Source of the DNA: Candidatus Obscuribacterales bacterium
GTDB taxonomy: Bacteria > Cyanobacteriota > Vampirovibrionia > Obscuribacterales > Obscuribacteraceae
Direction: 5' to 3'
Length of the DNA stretch: 64,000 nt
NCBI GenBank assembly: GCA_020634035.1
Contig: JACKCM010000008.1
Span: 1 to 64,000, forward strand
The notes beneath the pieces were generated by a model, which was not told the DNA's origin, did no database searches, and was given only the letters and a program-made list of their open reading frames with translations. A program made the position numbers and the translations under genes. This document shows, one piece after another, positions 1-8,539 of this stretch (position 1 is its first letter; each line of letters opens with the position of its first letter).

Positions 1-219
1 TTAGAGACTGGCACATTCCGATTCCCAGATGTCCGCTTCATCAATGGTGAATACGAGCCCGTCGAGATCGAGCGGGCTGACCTGATCTTGCTTCTCGAAG
101 GCATTGATATTGGTCAGGTAAAGAGAGCAAAACGCTACAGGCGGAACTGCCGAGATCAAACAGCAAGCCGTACCCCAAAATTACCGGCTCCGGCACGAGC
201 GAGGCGAGAAGCGCCATAG
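1..219 (+). CDS. tnpB: IS66 family accessory protein TnpB (Orf2), 3' part only
   Basis: The window opens inside a frame that runs from base 1 to a TAG at 217-219 (72 codons). It contains RADLILLLEGIDIGQV, which matches the C-terminal signature of IS66 Orf2/TnpB proteins (usually xxELxxLLEGID followed by a basic tail), and here a basic tail also follows. TnpB is an accessory protein needed by many IS66 elements; its biochemical role is not well defined. The intact tnpC starts 157 bp downstream on the same strand, the usual IS66 order. The start codon lies left of the window. The match is to a short motif, so the family call rests partly on the neighbour. Confidence 0.72.
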   Translation, partial: LETGTFRFPDVRFINGEYEPVEIERADLILLLEGIDIGQVKRAKRYRRNCRDQTASRTPKLPAPARARREAP

Positions 220-335
220 GTTGCCTCTTTCAGAGCCTGGCAAATGAAACATAATAGATATTTCGAGACACTCCCTGAATTTTAGCAGGCATTAAATTTG
301 GTAGCACTTTAGCTTCTCGTTATTTTACGATATCA

Positions 336-360
336 TATAGTGTATAATCAATACACGATA
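336..360. promoter_or_regulatory. Imperfect 10-bp inverted repeat upstream of tnpC
   Basis: Arms TATAGTGTAT (336-345) and ATACACGATA (351-360) are complementary at 9 of 10 positions with a 5-nt spacer. The repeat ends 16 bp before the tnpC start. It could be an operator or a weak hairpin in the tnpB-tnpC leader limiting transposase synthesis. The structure is seen directly; the function is a guess. Confidence 0.4.
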
Positions 361-376
361 CCACTTCTGGTGCCAC

Positions 377-1927
377 ATGCGCGACGACACAGATTTACAA
401 AAGAAACTCCTCGAATCTCAGGCTGAGATTCAGCGCCTCACCGCTCTCGTTGAGACCTTGCAGCAACAGCTCCAGCAGTCCCTCGACAGCAACAAGAAAC
501 TCGAAGTACTGCTCGCGGACCTCCAGGGAAAGCTCGATATCCTGATCGTCCAGACCAAAAAGCGTAACAAGCGCGACTACGGTAAGAAGACCGAGAAACA
601 TAATCCTCGCCCAGCACTCGATCAGAAGATGGATCACTCCAGTGCGGCTCCAGCACCTGAAAAATCTATCGGCATAAAGCACATTCTCAAAAATGCTGCC
701 AATGTTTCCCGCGAGCCGCTTCATCATCCCGTTAAGCCCGAGGATTCCGTCTGTCCGGATTGCAGGGTCGCTACAGTCTTTGTCGGCAACACCCTCACTC
801 ACCAACTCGAAATGCTCAGCGCCAGCCTGAAAGTCATCGACCACTTGCAGGAGACCCGCTCCTGCCCGAAGTGCAAGACCTACATCGTCAAGGGCGAAAA
901 GCCCTGCCAGCCCATTCCCGGTAGCTACGCTGGTCCCCGCCTCCTGGGCGAGATCATCGTCGCCAAAGTCGAAGATGGACTGCCCAACAACCGCCAGCAG
1001 AAAAGATTCGCTCGAAGCAATGTGACCATTCCACGCTCCACTCAAAGCGATTGGATGCAAGCCACGGCCCTTTCTCTCTCCCTTCTCTACGAGCTTCAGA
1101 AGCGAGATCTCCTCCAGTCCAGAATCATCAAAACCGACGACACTTCGATTAAAATTCAAGACCGCAAACTCAGAAACAACATTCGTAAGGGCAAAATCAC
1201 CGCATATATCGGAGACCCTGATCACAAAAGCACTGTCTTCGACTTCAGTGAAGACCTCTCCTTCGGCAGAAACCTCGAATTCCTCAAGGACTTTAAAGGC
1301 ATCGTCCAGGCTGATGCCGCCGGCGGATTCGATGCGCTCTTCAGAGACGGTAGCAAAATCGAAGCTGGCTGCCACGCCCACTCCAGGCGCAAATATTTCG
1401 AAGCAGAATTTAGCGAGGCTAACCTTCGCAATTCCGTTCTCAATACATACCGCGAGCTTTACGAAATCGAGCGACAAGTTAAGGATAAGTCTCCGCCAGA
1501 GCGCCTCGCTATCAGGCGAAGAAAATCCAAGCCTCTGATTAGACGACTGCGAAGGACCATACTGAGAGCCCAGGCAAGGCTCACTCCTTCTCATGAGCTC
1601 ATGAAAGGGATTAACTACACCCTGAAACACTGGATTGCACTCACCCGGTTTCTGAAAGATCCGGAAATCGGCATCGACAATAACGCGGCCGAGAGGGCGA
1701 TCAAATGCTGGGTTCTCGTAAGAAAAAACAGTCTCTTTGCCGGCTCCGATAATGGTGCCAGAGCCATAGCTGTTCACCTGTCGTTCGTTGCCACCTGCAA
1801 GCGCAATGGCGTCAACCCTGTCGACTGGTATGCCGATGTGCTCTCTCGCATCAATGAAATGAAAACCAGCGAACTTCATCAACTTCTTCCACAGAACTGG
1901 ACGCCGCCGCCCCCGAAATTCACATAG
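377..1927 (+). CDS. tnpC: IS66 family transposase TnpC, intact
   Basis: Full-length (516 aa) IS66 transposase, the DDE enzyme that moves the element. In order: an N-terminal coiled coil with leucine heptads (about 6-56), a basic segment (61-74), the IS66 zinc-finger-like region with CPDC (126-129) and CPKC (163-166), then the catalytic domain. Candidate DDE residues are D254/D255 in TDDTS, D313 in QADAAGG and E439 in DNNAAERAIK, the characteristic IS66 block. No frameshift is visible, so the copy may be active. It follows the tnpB remnant at the left edge. A large open frame on the opposite strand is a shadow of this gene. Confidence 0.95.
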   Translation: MRDDTDLQKKLLESQAEIQRLTALVETLQQQLQQSLDSNKKLEVLLADLQGKLDILIVQTKKRNKRDYGKKTEKHNPRPALDQKMDHSSAAPAPEKSIGIKHILKNAANVSREPLHHPVKPEDSVCPDCRVATVFVGNTLTHQLEMLSASLKVIDHLQETRSCPKCKTYIVKGEKPCQPIPGSYAGPRLLGEIIVAKVEDGLPNNRQQKRFARSNVTIPRSTQSDWMQATALSLSLLYELQKRDLLQSRIIKTDDTSIKIQDRKLRNNIRKGKITAYIGDPDHKSTVFDFSEDLSFGRNLEFLKDFKGIVQADAAGGFDALFRDGSKIEAGCHAHSRRKYFEAEFSEANLRNSVLNTYRELYEIERQVKDKSPPERLAIRRRKSKPLIRRLRRTILRAQARLTPSHELMKGINYTLKHWIALTRFLKDPEIGIDNNAAERAIKCWVLVRKNSLFAGSDNGARAIAVHLSFVATCKRNGVNPVDWYADVLSRINEMKTSELHQLLPQNWTPPPPKFT

Positions 1928-2160
1928 CTTCCGGATGGTGACATTCTTAGGAAATCAGATTGACTTCTGTTTCGCTACCACGTAGCGGAGCGGACGGACA
2001 CTAGAGATCACAATGCAGTATAAGTCTCTACTTGCCCCAGTTAAAGGTTAGCAGAAGGAACATTACTAACGACGAGAGAAGTATTCTAATAGACAAAAAA
2101 ACAATGATGTACACTTACGTATTCTAATGGTATGTTTAATGTAGTCAATCAAATGGTTTA
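1928..2160. other. Intergenic: probable right end of the IS66 element
   Basis: No gene seen. A perfect small inverted repeat, CGCTAC (1973-1978), CAC, GTAGCG (1982-1987), lies 45 bp after the transposase stop. IS66 elements often end in a short terminal inverted repeat related to GTAAGCG, so the ...CGCTAC here may mark or lie close to the right end. The left end is outside the window, so neither the terminal repeat nor the target duplication can be confirmed. Confidence 0.35.
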
Positions 2161-2640
2161 ATGTCCATGAATAAATTTGCCTCCCTTCTAGTGTTGCTCA
2201 CGTTGGTGTCCGGTTCGACGGTTCTTGCTGAGGCCAGCAAATCCATTGACAAAAAAGCATCAAGAGATATGGCTACAAATTGTATACCACCGTTTCCTGC
2301 ACTGAGACCTGTTGATCAAGCGGATTATGAAAAGAACTTGCCTGTTGAAGACAGGGAATGGATTCATAAGGCCATCGCTCATATAGAGAAAAATTTATCA
2401 ATTGACGGGGAAAATTTTAAGAACATAAGTTGCTCTATTGGTGTTGGTCATACCGGAGATGTAACCGGTCCAGTAATCTTTTCTATCAAGTTGTCTAAGG
2501 CTAAACAGATTGTAATGACCAAATCTGTTTTGGATCTTTCTCCGTTTCCTTCTTTGCCATCGAACCATCGATCAGGCACTAGGCAGGTCATTATTGGTTT
2601 CGGCAAGGCATCGGTGACTTCGATTAGATTCTGCAAGTAA
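2161..2640 (+). CDS. Secreted TonB-C-like protein
   Basis: 159 aa. Residues 1-23 are a Sec signal peptide ending near VLAEA, so the product is exported. The mature part contains CIPPFPAL and, near residues 90-155, a pattern of short beta strands with PFPSLPSN before a final strand. This resembles the TonB C-terminal fold found in soluble secreted proteins (compare the genes at 7071 and 44215). Two mature cysteines (near 41 and 91) and one at the C terminus could form disulfides. No clear ribosome site precedes either in-frame ATG (2161 or 2167). It lacks the transmembrane and proline-rich parts of a true TonB. Function unknown; the fold call is inference. Confidence 0.6.
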   Translation: MSMNKFASLLVLLTLVSGSTVLAEASKSIDKKASRDMATNCIPPFPALRPVDQADYEKNLPVEDREWIHKAIAHIEKNLSIDGENFKNISCSIGVGHTGDVTGPVIFSIKLSKAKQIVMTKSVLDLSPFPSLPSNHRSGTRQVIIGFGKASVTSIRFCK

Positions 2641-3153
2641 CCAGTAAGGGTATGCGTACACTACTCTCCTTCACAGAAAGGCTCGTCGTGAGTATGGAGT
2701 GTTATAAAAATACTCCATGGTCATACAACTTGACTGACTTGCTAGCTCCATATCGGAAATTTGTGCAATCATCTCTATCAGTTTTCATAGAGAACCGTCA
2801 TTCAATTCAGCTCGGCAAAAAATAGCTGCACTCTAGAGGCGAGAAGCTACTGGATATGGTGAAACAGAAACAATCAATTTTAGGGATTTACTGACCAATC
2901 GCTGCTAAATAATTGCGATAGCAAGTTTCAAAGAAGCAGTAACTGTTACTTCCATAAATTACAAAAGCATGGAGCCCAGAGGGTACCTATTGCGCAAAGT
3001 ACATGAATTAGGATCTCATGATACATAACGGACATTATCAGTCCCGGATTCGATACCATCTTTTCCTTTCTGCTTCTGCCTACTACCGCTTACAATAGAC
3101 ACCCCAAAACCAAGCCAGGCTCAATCATCTCCTGATCTGGGTATATATCCCCC
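2641..3153. other. Intergenic, 513 bp, with one inverted repeat
   Basis: No convincing gene. ATGGAGT (2694-2700) and ACTCCAT (2712-2718) form a perfect 7-bp inverted repeat around an A/T-rich 11-nt loop 54 bp after the preceding stop. It might terminate that transcript, but lacks a T-tract. The rest is A/T-rich and featureless to my eye. No strong Shine-Dalgarno precedes the next gene. Confidence 0.4.
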
Positions 3154-4881
3154 ATGACAGAAAAAGAGATCGCCAAATCTCCAGAGAAAACCCAACGCTC
3201 GGATCACTCAGATCGAGCCTCTCACCAGACTGCCCAGGAAGCCGTTGTAGGCGACGACAAAAACCAAAGCCTCCACCACAAGGCAAAGTTGTCCGACAAC
3301 CAACACAACCTCTCAGACCCTGCTCTATTAACTCCAAAAGAAGGCGAGTCAATCGAGGACTATAGAAAAAGAGTCGAAGCTATTCAAAACAACCGCTTCG
3401 AGATAACCGGCCTCGAGGAAGGGACTAATTCTCCACAAGACCAGAACGACAATATGACCACAGCAGAGGTCAAAGCCCTGGGCGGCAAAGACGCGGAGAT
3501 GATGTTCGATGCCATAAACAAGATGCCTGAAGGACCAGAAAAGGACCAGGCAAAAGAAGCAATCAAAGCCTCCTATACTGAGGTCTTGTCCGACAATCCC
3601 CAGACCGACTCAAATAAGTCGAAACTGTCTTTGGAAGGTCATATCTCAAACACCCCCGAATCTGATACCACTGAAAAGATAGGCTGGCTCGATGCCGCCC
3701 AGAAGATCTCCCAGCTTCCTCTGGACAAACAACTGCAGGTAATCGGTGCCGGACTCTCCGCCGGCATCACCGAACTCAATCACCAGCAAAGAGAAAGATC
3801 CATTGGAGCGGTCATAGGCACCGTGCAGGGTGTTGGTGAGATCGCAACTAATCTCGGTAAAATCGCCGACTTCAGCGCCTATTGCATTCTCGGCGATGAC
3901 AGAGCCGTAGCAATGGGAGCAGAGTTCGGTGAGTCCCTGGGCAAGTCTATTGTCGGCGGCATCAAACTCTTCGAAGGAGCCCACAAATATCTCAACGATG
4001 TCGGAGCTGCCGGTGCCGAAGGCGATTACTCAAAGGTCTTTAGAGATGTATCGACACTGGGCGAGAATCTGAACAAAGCCTGGTCTGATCTCCCTCCAAG
4101 AGAACAATCCAGAATTCTCGCTAAACTGACAACGGACATGGCCGCAGACGGACTAATGGGCCTGGGAGCAGCCAGGAACTTAGGTAAAGCTTCAAAATTC
4201 ACCGAGATCTTAGACACCATCGCCGAAGATGCACAGATGCTGCACAAAGCAGGAAAGTCGATTTCCAACAAAACAATCAACAAGCTTCAAGAAGCCATTG
4301 ATCCGGTAGTTGGCAATTTAAGAGAACATATAGGTCCTAAATGGGCTCACGCCACCGCAAACTGCGATGATATCGTCAATGGAGGCATTCCCGAAGAAAT
4401 TTCAAAGAGATTTGTAGCAATGGATCTGCATACCAGATATAGTGCAGATAGACTTTACATGCCCGAGGTCCCAGAGCATCTGCGCCATGTCGAGATACAA
4501 AAAGCCACTCCAGAACTTCTCCAGGCTATGGAAGCAAAGGGGAGAAAAATTACTATCGCACAGCCAGGCTCCGAAGATATGAGATATCTTGAAGGCATCA
4601 ATGCAGATGGGTCTGCTCTGTTACCAGACAACATGCATGTATTGCTTAAAGAAAATGGTTCGAAGATCGCTGCTTTGGAAGAGTTTTTACACGGAACTCA
4701 GAAGAAGATCGGTGTAATAGATCGTGTTCAGGACTTAGGAATGGCGGAAGTTGACGTTAAAGACTTTATGATCAGACATAAGACAATGCTAGGATTGAGC
4801 GAAAAGGACGTGGCGGTTTTAGAAGCGCTGAAACAAAAAGAGCTAGATAAACTTATAAAGAGAGGATGGATTGCCAAATGA
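3154..4881 (+). CDS. Polymorphic-toxin-like protein with putative zincin-like C-terminal domain
   Basis: 575 aa, no signal peptide. Residues 1-130 are hydrophilic and low in complexity. Residues about 175-370 form an Ala/Gly/Leu-rich helical region similar in style to the pre-toxin region of large effector proteins. The last 130 residues hold LEEFLHGTQ (E509, E510, H513) followed about 20 residues later by AEVDVKDF and a helical, lysine-rich tail. This layout recalls predicted zincin-like metallopeptidase toxin domains (Tox-MPTase4 type, EExxHxxQ with a downstream acidic ligand). The stop overlaps the next start as ATGA, and a DUF4304-like gene follows, as expected for a toxin-immunity cassette. 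No secretion signal or repeat shell is seen, so the delivery route is unknown. The toxin call is inference. Confidence 0.5.
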   Translation: MTEKEIAKSPEKTQRSDHSDRASHQTAQEAVVGDDKNQSLHHKAKLSDNQHNLSDPALLTPKEGESIEDYRKRVEAIQNNRFEITGLEEGTNSPQDQNDNMTTAEVKALGGKDAEMMFDAINKMPEGPEKDQAKEAIKASYTEVLSDNPQTDSNKSKLSLEGHISNTPESDTTEKIGWLDAAQKISQLPLDKQLQVIGAGLSAGITELNHQQRERSIGAVIGTVQGVGEIATNLGKIADFSAYCILGDDRAVAMGAEFGESLGKSIVGGIKLFEGAHKYLNDVGAAGAEGDYSKVFRDVSTLGENLNKAWSDLPPREQSRILAKLTTDMAADGLMGLGAARNLGKASKFTEILDTIAEDAQMLHKAGKSISNKTINKLQEAIDPVVGNLREHIGPKWAHATANCDDIVNGGIPEEISKRFVAMDLHTRYSADRLYMPEVPEHLRHVEIQKATPELLQAMEAKGRKITIAQPGSEDMRYLEGINADGSALLPDNMHVLLKENGSKIAALEEFLHGTQKKIGVIDRVQDLGMAEVDVKDFMIRHKTMLGLSEKDVAVLEALKQKELDKLIKRGWIAK

Positions 4882-5183
4882 GTATTCAGGACAAATCTAG
4901 GCTTCTATTTACTGTTGTTGAACCGTTTCTACTGGCTGGTTCTATTGTTCATGTGGTAGCAGACATAACTGATCATCCGCAAGATTTTTGTGATGGCGAG
5001 TCAGTGCTATTGAAGCGACCAGATGGGAAAGTTACTGAAACTAAGTGTTGGCTTATTAGAAGCACTGCAGATCCCTCGTTTGTTTCGTCGCATCCTAATG
5101 AGGCACGCCAATTATCATTTTTCTTAGAGGGTATTCTCGCCAAAGAAGAAGTTCCACCCGGAACACAAGTTTGGAGACCTTGA
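4878..5183 (+). CDS. Small protein with EF-Tu domain-2-like pattern, candidate immunity gene
   Basis: 101 aa from ATG 4878, which overlaps the upstream TGA as ATGA, indicating translational coupling; an in-frame ATG at 4866 is less likely. The chain shows alternating beta strands: FTVVEPFLLAG near the start, a GESVLLKRPDG turn, then LSFFLEGILAKEEVPPGTQV at the end. This order resembles the translation-factor beta barrel (EF-Tu domain 2: FxVEDVFxIxGRG..., GDxV, LLLRGIxKEDxxRGxVL). There is no GTPase domain. Such stand-alone barrels occur beside effectors and in other contexts. Coupling to the toxin-like gene suggests an immunity or chaperone role; this is inference. Confidence 0.55.
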   Translation: MSIQDKSRLLFTVVEPFLLAGSIVHVVADITDHPQDFCDGESVLLKRPDGKVTETKCWLIRSTADPSFVSSHPNEARQLSFFLEGILAKEEVPPGTQVWRP

Positions 5184-5202
5184 TCGGACGGAGGGTTTGT
5201 CT

Positions 5203-5841
5203 TTGTCTTACAAATTGCGAAGGAAACTGATCAAATTTTTCTTTGATGTATTGAAAGAAGAGGGATTCGAATCTTCAAAAAAGTCTTCGCTTATTCTCAG
5301 GCGATTTCATCCGCCGCTTACACATGTAGTTGAAATAAACAGCTGGAAGTACGGCGGCGGATTTTATATCAATATGGGAGTGCATCTCGATTCATTGAGG
5401 TCTCCGATTTCTAAACAGAGCATTGCTCCTGATGAGGTTGAAGAGTCTAGTTGTCTGTTCAGAATGAGTCTTCGAGTTCAAGGGTGGGACGATCCAAAAG
5501 ACGTTTCAGAGCTTCCTGAATATTTGGAGAATCTGAAGCAGTTCTGGAACGAGCATGGCAAGACATTTTTCTCATCCTATAAATATCCAGAAACTTTTGA
5601 AGAGATGATCTCTGGGGCAGATTTCCGCAAGCTATCCGCTCGCGAACTGCTAGACTATGCTCTTGTTGCGATACACATTGGCAGGTATCAAGACGCCTTC
5701 AATTTATCGCACCAGATAATTGATCGATTGGGTGTGGATCAGCAATTCAAATCGGATGCCAGATTGATTGCTGATAGAGCTAAAAGCAAGGGGGCTATAG
5801 ATCCTGCCGAGCTAAGGGCGAAGCTTGAGTGGCCGAAGTGA
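5203..5841 (+). CDS. DUF4304-like protein, third gene of the toxin-like module
   Basis: 212 aa from TTG 5203, chosen because GGAGGG (5190-5195) is 7 nt upstream; an earlier TTG at 5197 is too close. Residues 10-75 contain LKEEGFESSKKS then VVEINSWKYGGGFYINMGVHL, matching the DUF4304 pattern (basic helix, G(F)xxxG, strand with FYINLG). DUF4304 genes are often found next to contact-dependent or polymorphic toxins and have been proposed as immunity proteins. The C-terminal 70 residues are helical and TPR-like. It follows the preceding gene by 19 bp. The family match is fair; the immunity role is inferred. Confidence 0.6.
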   Translation: MSYKLRRKLIKFFFDVLKEEGFESSKKSSLILRRFHPPLTHVVEINSWKYGGGFYINMGVHLDSLRSPISKQSIAPDEVEESSCLFRMSLRVQGWDDPKDVSELPEYLENLKQFWNEHGKTFFSSYKYPETFEEMISGADFRKLSARELLDYALVAIHIGRYQDAFNLSHQIIDRLGVDQQFKSDARLIADRAKSKGAIDPAELRAKLEWPK

Positions 5842-5870
5842 GCGCAGTGTTCTTCTTATTATCAAAGTAA

Positions 5871-7007
5871 CTACTTATAAGGCGGTGTAGTTAGCTCATG
5901 GAGGCGAGTTTTCGCTCGTTTCAAATTAACCAGTGTTTGGTGATAGATTTGATTCCAAACTGGATCAGCAGAGTTGTTGATCAAGATTTCGTTTATGTCC
6001 CCCTCTGGTGAAAGGACTGCGCAGAATGAAGAACCATTCTTGAGCCGGCAACGATACGATTCTGTCTTCCCTCCTTTGTTTTTTGAGATGGATTCATTGG
6101 TTCTGTTGAGAAATAGCCTATTCAATTTTTCATTGCGTTTTCGGTTGTTTGAATTTGCGCTCCAGTCATTGAAGAAAGCTCTCTCAATAGATTTGCCTAG
6201 CCTGTATATCAAGAAATCATCGTCGCTCCAGCGCTCTATAGATGGATCTGCAAACTCTAACTCCCATCCAGCTGTATTCGGTTCACTAACACGAACCGCG
6301 TATAGCTCCGGTTGTTCTAAAAATGCATGAGCCGTCCAGAACGCTTCCTTGCCTCTTAGATCATCGGAGCGATTCTCATGTATAGTTCCTTCCCATCCCT
6401 TTGTCCGCGGGCTGCTGAAAGGAGATAGCCAATTTCGCTGATTTTCTGGTCGGCAAAAGTCATTGATTCGGGCAGTTGTCCATCTGCTCTCCAGGTACCT
6501 CTTAAAAGCAGCTTTTGTTCCTCCAGGGAACGAATCCGATTTTTTGATTTCTGCTTTTAACTCAGCCAGGTCAGCTTCATCGGGAACTTTGCCCTCAAAT
6601 GGCAAATATAAGTTGCAAACGGGAGTTCCTGCTTTCTTCAGGCTGTCATAGGACCCGTAAGTCTCGCTCATGAAGCAAAAGGCAATTACTTGTTTTGTGC
6701 CAACGAGTTTTGAAAGGACCTTTTCTGTTGATTTTGGAGCCATGTCCCAACTGGGCAGGGAACAAACAATGTTTTCTCCTTGTTGGAAGGAACCCCGAAA
6801 AGCTCTCTCAATCGTTGCATCAAATTTGACATCGTAGAAGCGTTGAGATTTATAGACCTTTACTCTCCCCACTTTGTTCAGTCGAATCAACAAACAAGCA
6901 TTGTAGGGGAAGAATCCTTCCACCTGGTTCTCTTGCCTTGCGAAAACAGGATAGCTTGAAGTAAGTCCAAGGACCAAGAGAGTAAGTAGTGCTATAAATC
7001 GTGCCAT
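5871..7007 (-). CDS. Secreted hypothetical protein
   Basis: 378 aa. Residues 1-23 form a signal peptide (hydrophobic core LLTLLVLGLTSS, cleavage near VFA-RQ). The mature protein begins with a region of strands and cysteines (C38, C85, C111, C130) in which KVYKSQRFYDVKFDATIERAF resembles a small beta domain. A charged middle segment follows. The C-terminal 70 residues, with AVLSPEGDINEILINNSADP, look distantly like the TonB-C fold of other secreted proteins in this window. No known enzyme motif seen. It ends 29 bp from the convergent DUF4304-like gene. Exported, function unknown. Confidence 0.7.
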   Translation of the reverse strand: MARFIALLTLLVLGLTSSYPVFARQENQVEGFFPYNACLLIRLNKVGRVKVYKSQRFYDVKFDATIERAFRGSFQQGENIVCSLPSWDMAPKSTEKVLSKLVGTKQVIAFCFMSETYGSYDSLKKAGTPVCNLYLPFEGKVPDEADLAELKAEIKKSDSFPGGTKAAFKRYLESRWTTARINDFCRPENQRNWLSPFSSPRTKGWEGTIHENRSDDLRGKEAFWTAHAFLEQPELYAVRVSEPNTAGWELEFADPSIERWSDDDFLIYRLGKSIERAFFNDWSANSNNRKRNEKLNRLFLNRTNESISKNKGGKTESYRCRLKNGSSFCAVLSPEGDINEILINNSADPVWNQIYHQTLVNLKRAKTRLHELTTPPYK

Positions 7008-7070
7008 ATTTTGAAGGTTGCCACTAGAATAAGAAACAGTAGAAATTCAGTAGACAAAGGGGACTAGTTC

Positions 7071-7568
7071 TTGATTCGCAAGATGTGCCAAACAAGCTTA
7101 ATAGCTACCTTATCATGCCTGGTCTTTGCGAATCCGGGTAAGAGTGATCCGTTGCCATTGAGCCCACCGCAGAAGAGAACGGATCCGGCGAAGATGTCTG
7201 AGACTAGAATAGTAAGTAAATGGTGTACTGAATACTGGCACGCTATTTCGAATGTGATGGAGCAATGGAAAGAGTCCAGGCTTTCTTGCCGTTTTACTCT
7301 TGAGAGAGATGGACGAGTTAGCCATCTAAAAATATACAGGTCTTCCGGCTCGAAGGAAGTGGATAAGGCAGTGATCAATTCTCTCAGAAAAGCTCCACTT
7401 GTAAAGCCGCTGCGGAAGTTGCAGGCACCTGTTGATCTGGTAGTTCAGTTTTACGAAGGATCGGGCATCAGGATGAAATTGATCGATGGTGCTATTTTGA
7501 CTCCGATCGGTCCGTTCGCAGGCGTTGACTATGACGAGGTTCTCAAACAACGACGTAAATGCCAGTAA
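7071..7568 (+). CDS. Secreted TonB C-terminal-domain-like protein
   Basis: 165 aa from TTG 7071, supported by AAAGGGGA at 7056-7063 seven nt upstream. A signal peptide covers about residues 1-25 (TSLIATLSCLVFA). The core, residues 65-130, reads CRFTLERDGRVSHLKIYRSSGSKEVDKAV..., a typical TonB-C pattern: strand, DG turn, strand, SSG, D, helix, then VDLVVQF. It lacks the membrane anchor and proline stretch of true TonB energy transducers, so it more likely acts as a soluble periplasmic binding module. Divergent from the gene at 7007 with a 63-bp spacer. Confidence 0.75.
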   Translation: MIRKMCQTSLIATLSCLVFANPGKSDPLPLSPPQKRTDPAKMSETRIVSKWCTEYWHAISNVMEQWKESRLSCRFTLERDGRVSHLKIYRSSGSKEVDKAVINSLRKAPLVKPLRKLQAPVDLVVQFYEGSGIRMKLIDGAILTPIGPFAGVDYDEVLKQRRKCQ

Positions 7569-7611
7569 TACTTCCCGATTGCGACCTCGAAGCGGTATTC
7601 TCTGCGATCTT

Positions 7612-8349
7612 CTACCGTAGCTCATAGGTGACAGAGACCGAGGCTCGGACAGGTATTCTTCCGACTGCTATGCCGCCCAAATAGTCGTTTTGCATGTTCT
7701 GAAGTTGTTGTATTCCTATATTGTTACTTGCCAGTCCGTCGCTAAAAGAGTAGGATTCGGTTATTTCCATCGCCTTGCCAACTACCGAATTCTCCTCTTT
7801 CGCTAGGAGCTCGGCTTTTTCTCTGGCTGCGTGAAGCGCTTTTATCCGCGTTTCGTCAAGGTACTTTCTCTGATCGGTCGTGTTGAAAGTGACACTGCCA
7901 ATAGTGTTAGCACCTGACTCTATCGCATCTTGCAAGAGCGGAGCTATTGTTTTTGGGTTGTCGAAAGTGAAAGATATGCTGTTCGATATATTGTATCCCT
8001 TAATCAATTTCAAAGAAGATTTTTTTTGCGATTCGGTTTCATAAATCGGTGAAACTGACATTTGTGTGGTCTGAGCGTCACCGGGTTTGATATCATATTT
8101 TTCAGTTAGTTTAAGTACTTTTGCCGAGGCCTGTTCATGAAATTGGTACGCTTTTTTCAGATCTTTATCGACGGTCTCTACTCCTACGATAACTGTGAAT
8201 ACATTCGGCTGAACATACAAAACTGCTGTGCCATTCGTTTTAATTTTTCTCCTAGTCAGCTCTTCGCTAGCCGTGGCGGGAGAAAGAAGCAACGAAATCA
8301 AAGAAGAGGTGACTACAAGGCATATTGCTCGAATCGAAATTGACTGCAT
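7612..8349 (-). CDS. SIMPL domain (DUF541) exported protein
   Basis: 245 aa. Signal peptide 1-28 (SLISLLLSPATA-SE). The rest is one SIMPL/DUF541 domain. It opens with the characteristic GTAVLYVQPNVFTVIVGVET, then a helix with AKVLKLTEKYDIKPGDAQTTQMSVSP, the YNISNSISFTF strand, GANTIGSVTF, and a C-terminal VPVRASVSVTYELR type strand. E. coli YggE belongs here; it is linked to oxidative-stress tolerance, but its molecular action is unclear. Length is normal for the family. It converges on the TonB-C-like gene with a 43-bp gap. Confidence 0.88.
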   Translation of the reverse strand: MQSISIRAICLVVTSSLISLLLSPATASEELTRRKIKTNGTAVLYVQPNVFTVIVGVETVDKDLKKAYQFHEQASAKVLKLTEKYDIKPGDAQTTQMSVSPIYETESQKKSSLKLIKGYNISNSISFTFDNPKTIAPLLQDAIESGANTIGSVTFNTTDQRKYLDETRIKALHAAREKAELLAKEENSVVGKAMEITESYSFSDGLASNNIGIQQLQNMQNDYLGGIAVGRIPVRASVSVTYELR

Positions 8350-8539
8350 AGTAAAGGTTTCTCTCCCTGGAATATCATTGAGACAGTTTAGGATAGTTCC
8401 GAAGAGGAAACAAGTATAGTAAGTTGTTGTTGGGTCTCGACCGAATCTGAATTTTGACAGACTTAGTCTCAGGGTATTAAATCAAGCCGATTTCAGGAAT
8501 ACTTACAGCTGGTATAGCGGTTGGGGAGACCTGCGTCAT

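Noticed and set aside
395..1882. 495-residue open frame on the minus strand
   Set aside because: It is the antisense shadow of the intact IS66 transposase, with no family signal and no ribosome site.
2823..2860. Possible toxin-module promoter
   Set aside because: No -35/-10 pair of acceptable spacing could be found.
2641..3153. Possible RNA gene in the 513-bp gap
   Set aside because: Only one short inverted repeat; no tRNA- or riboswitch-like fold recognised.
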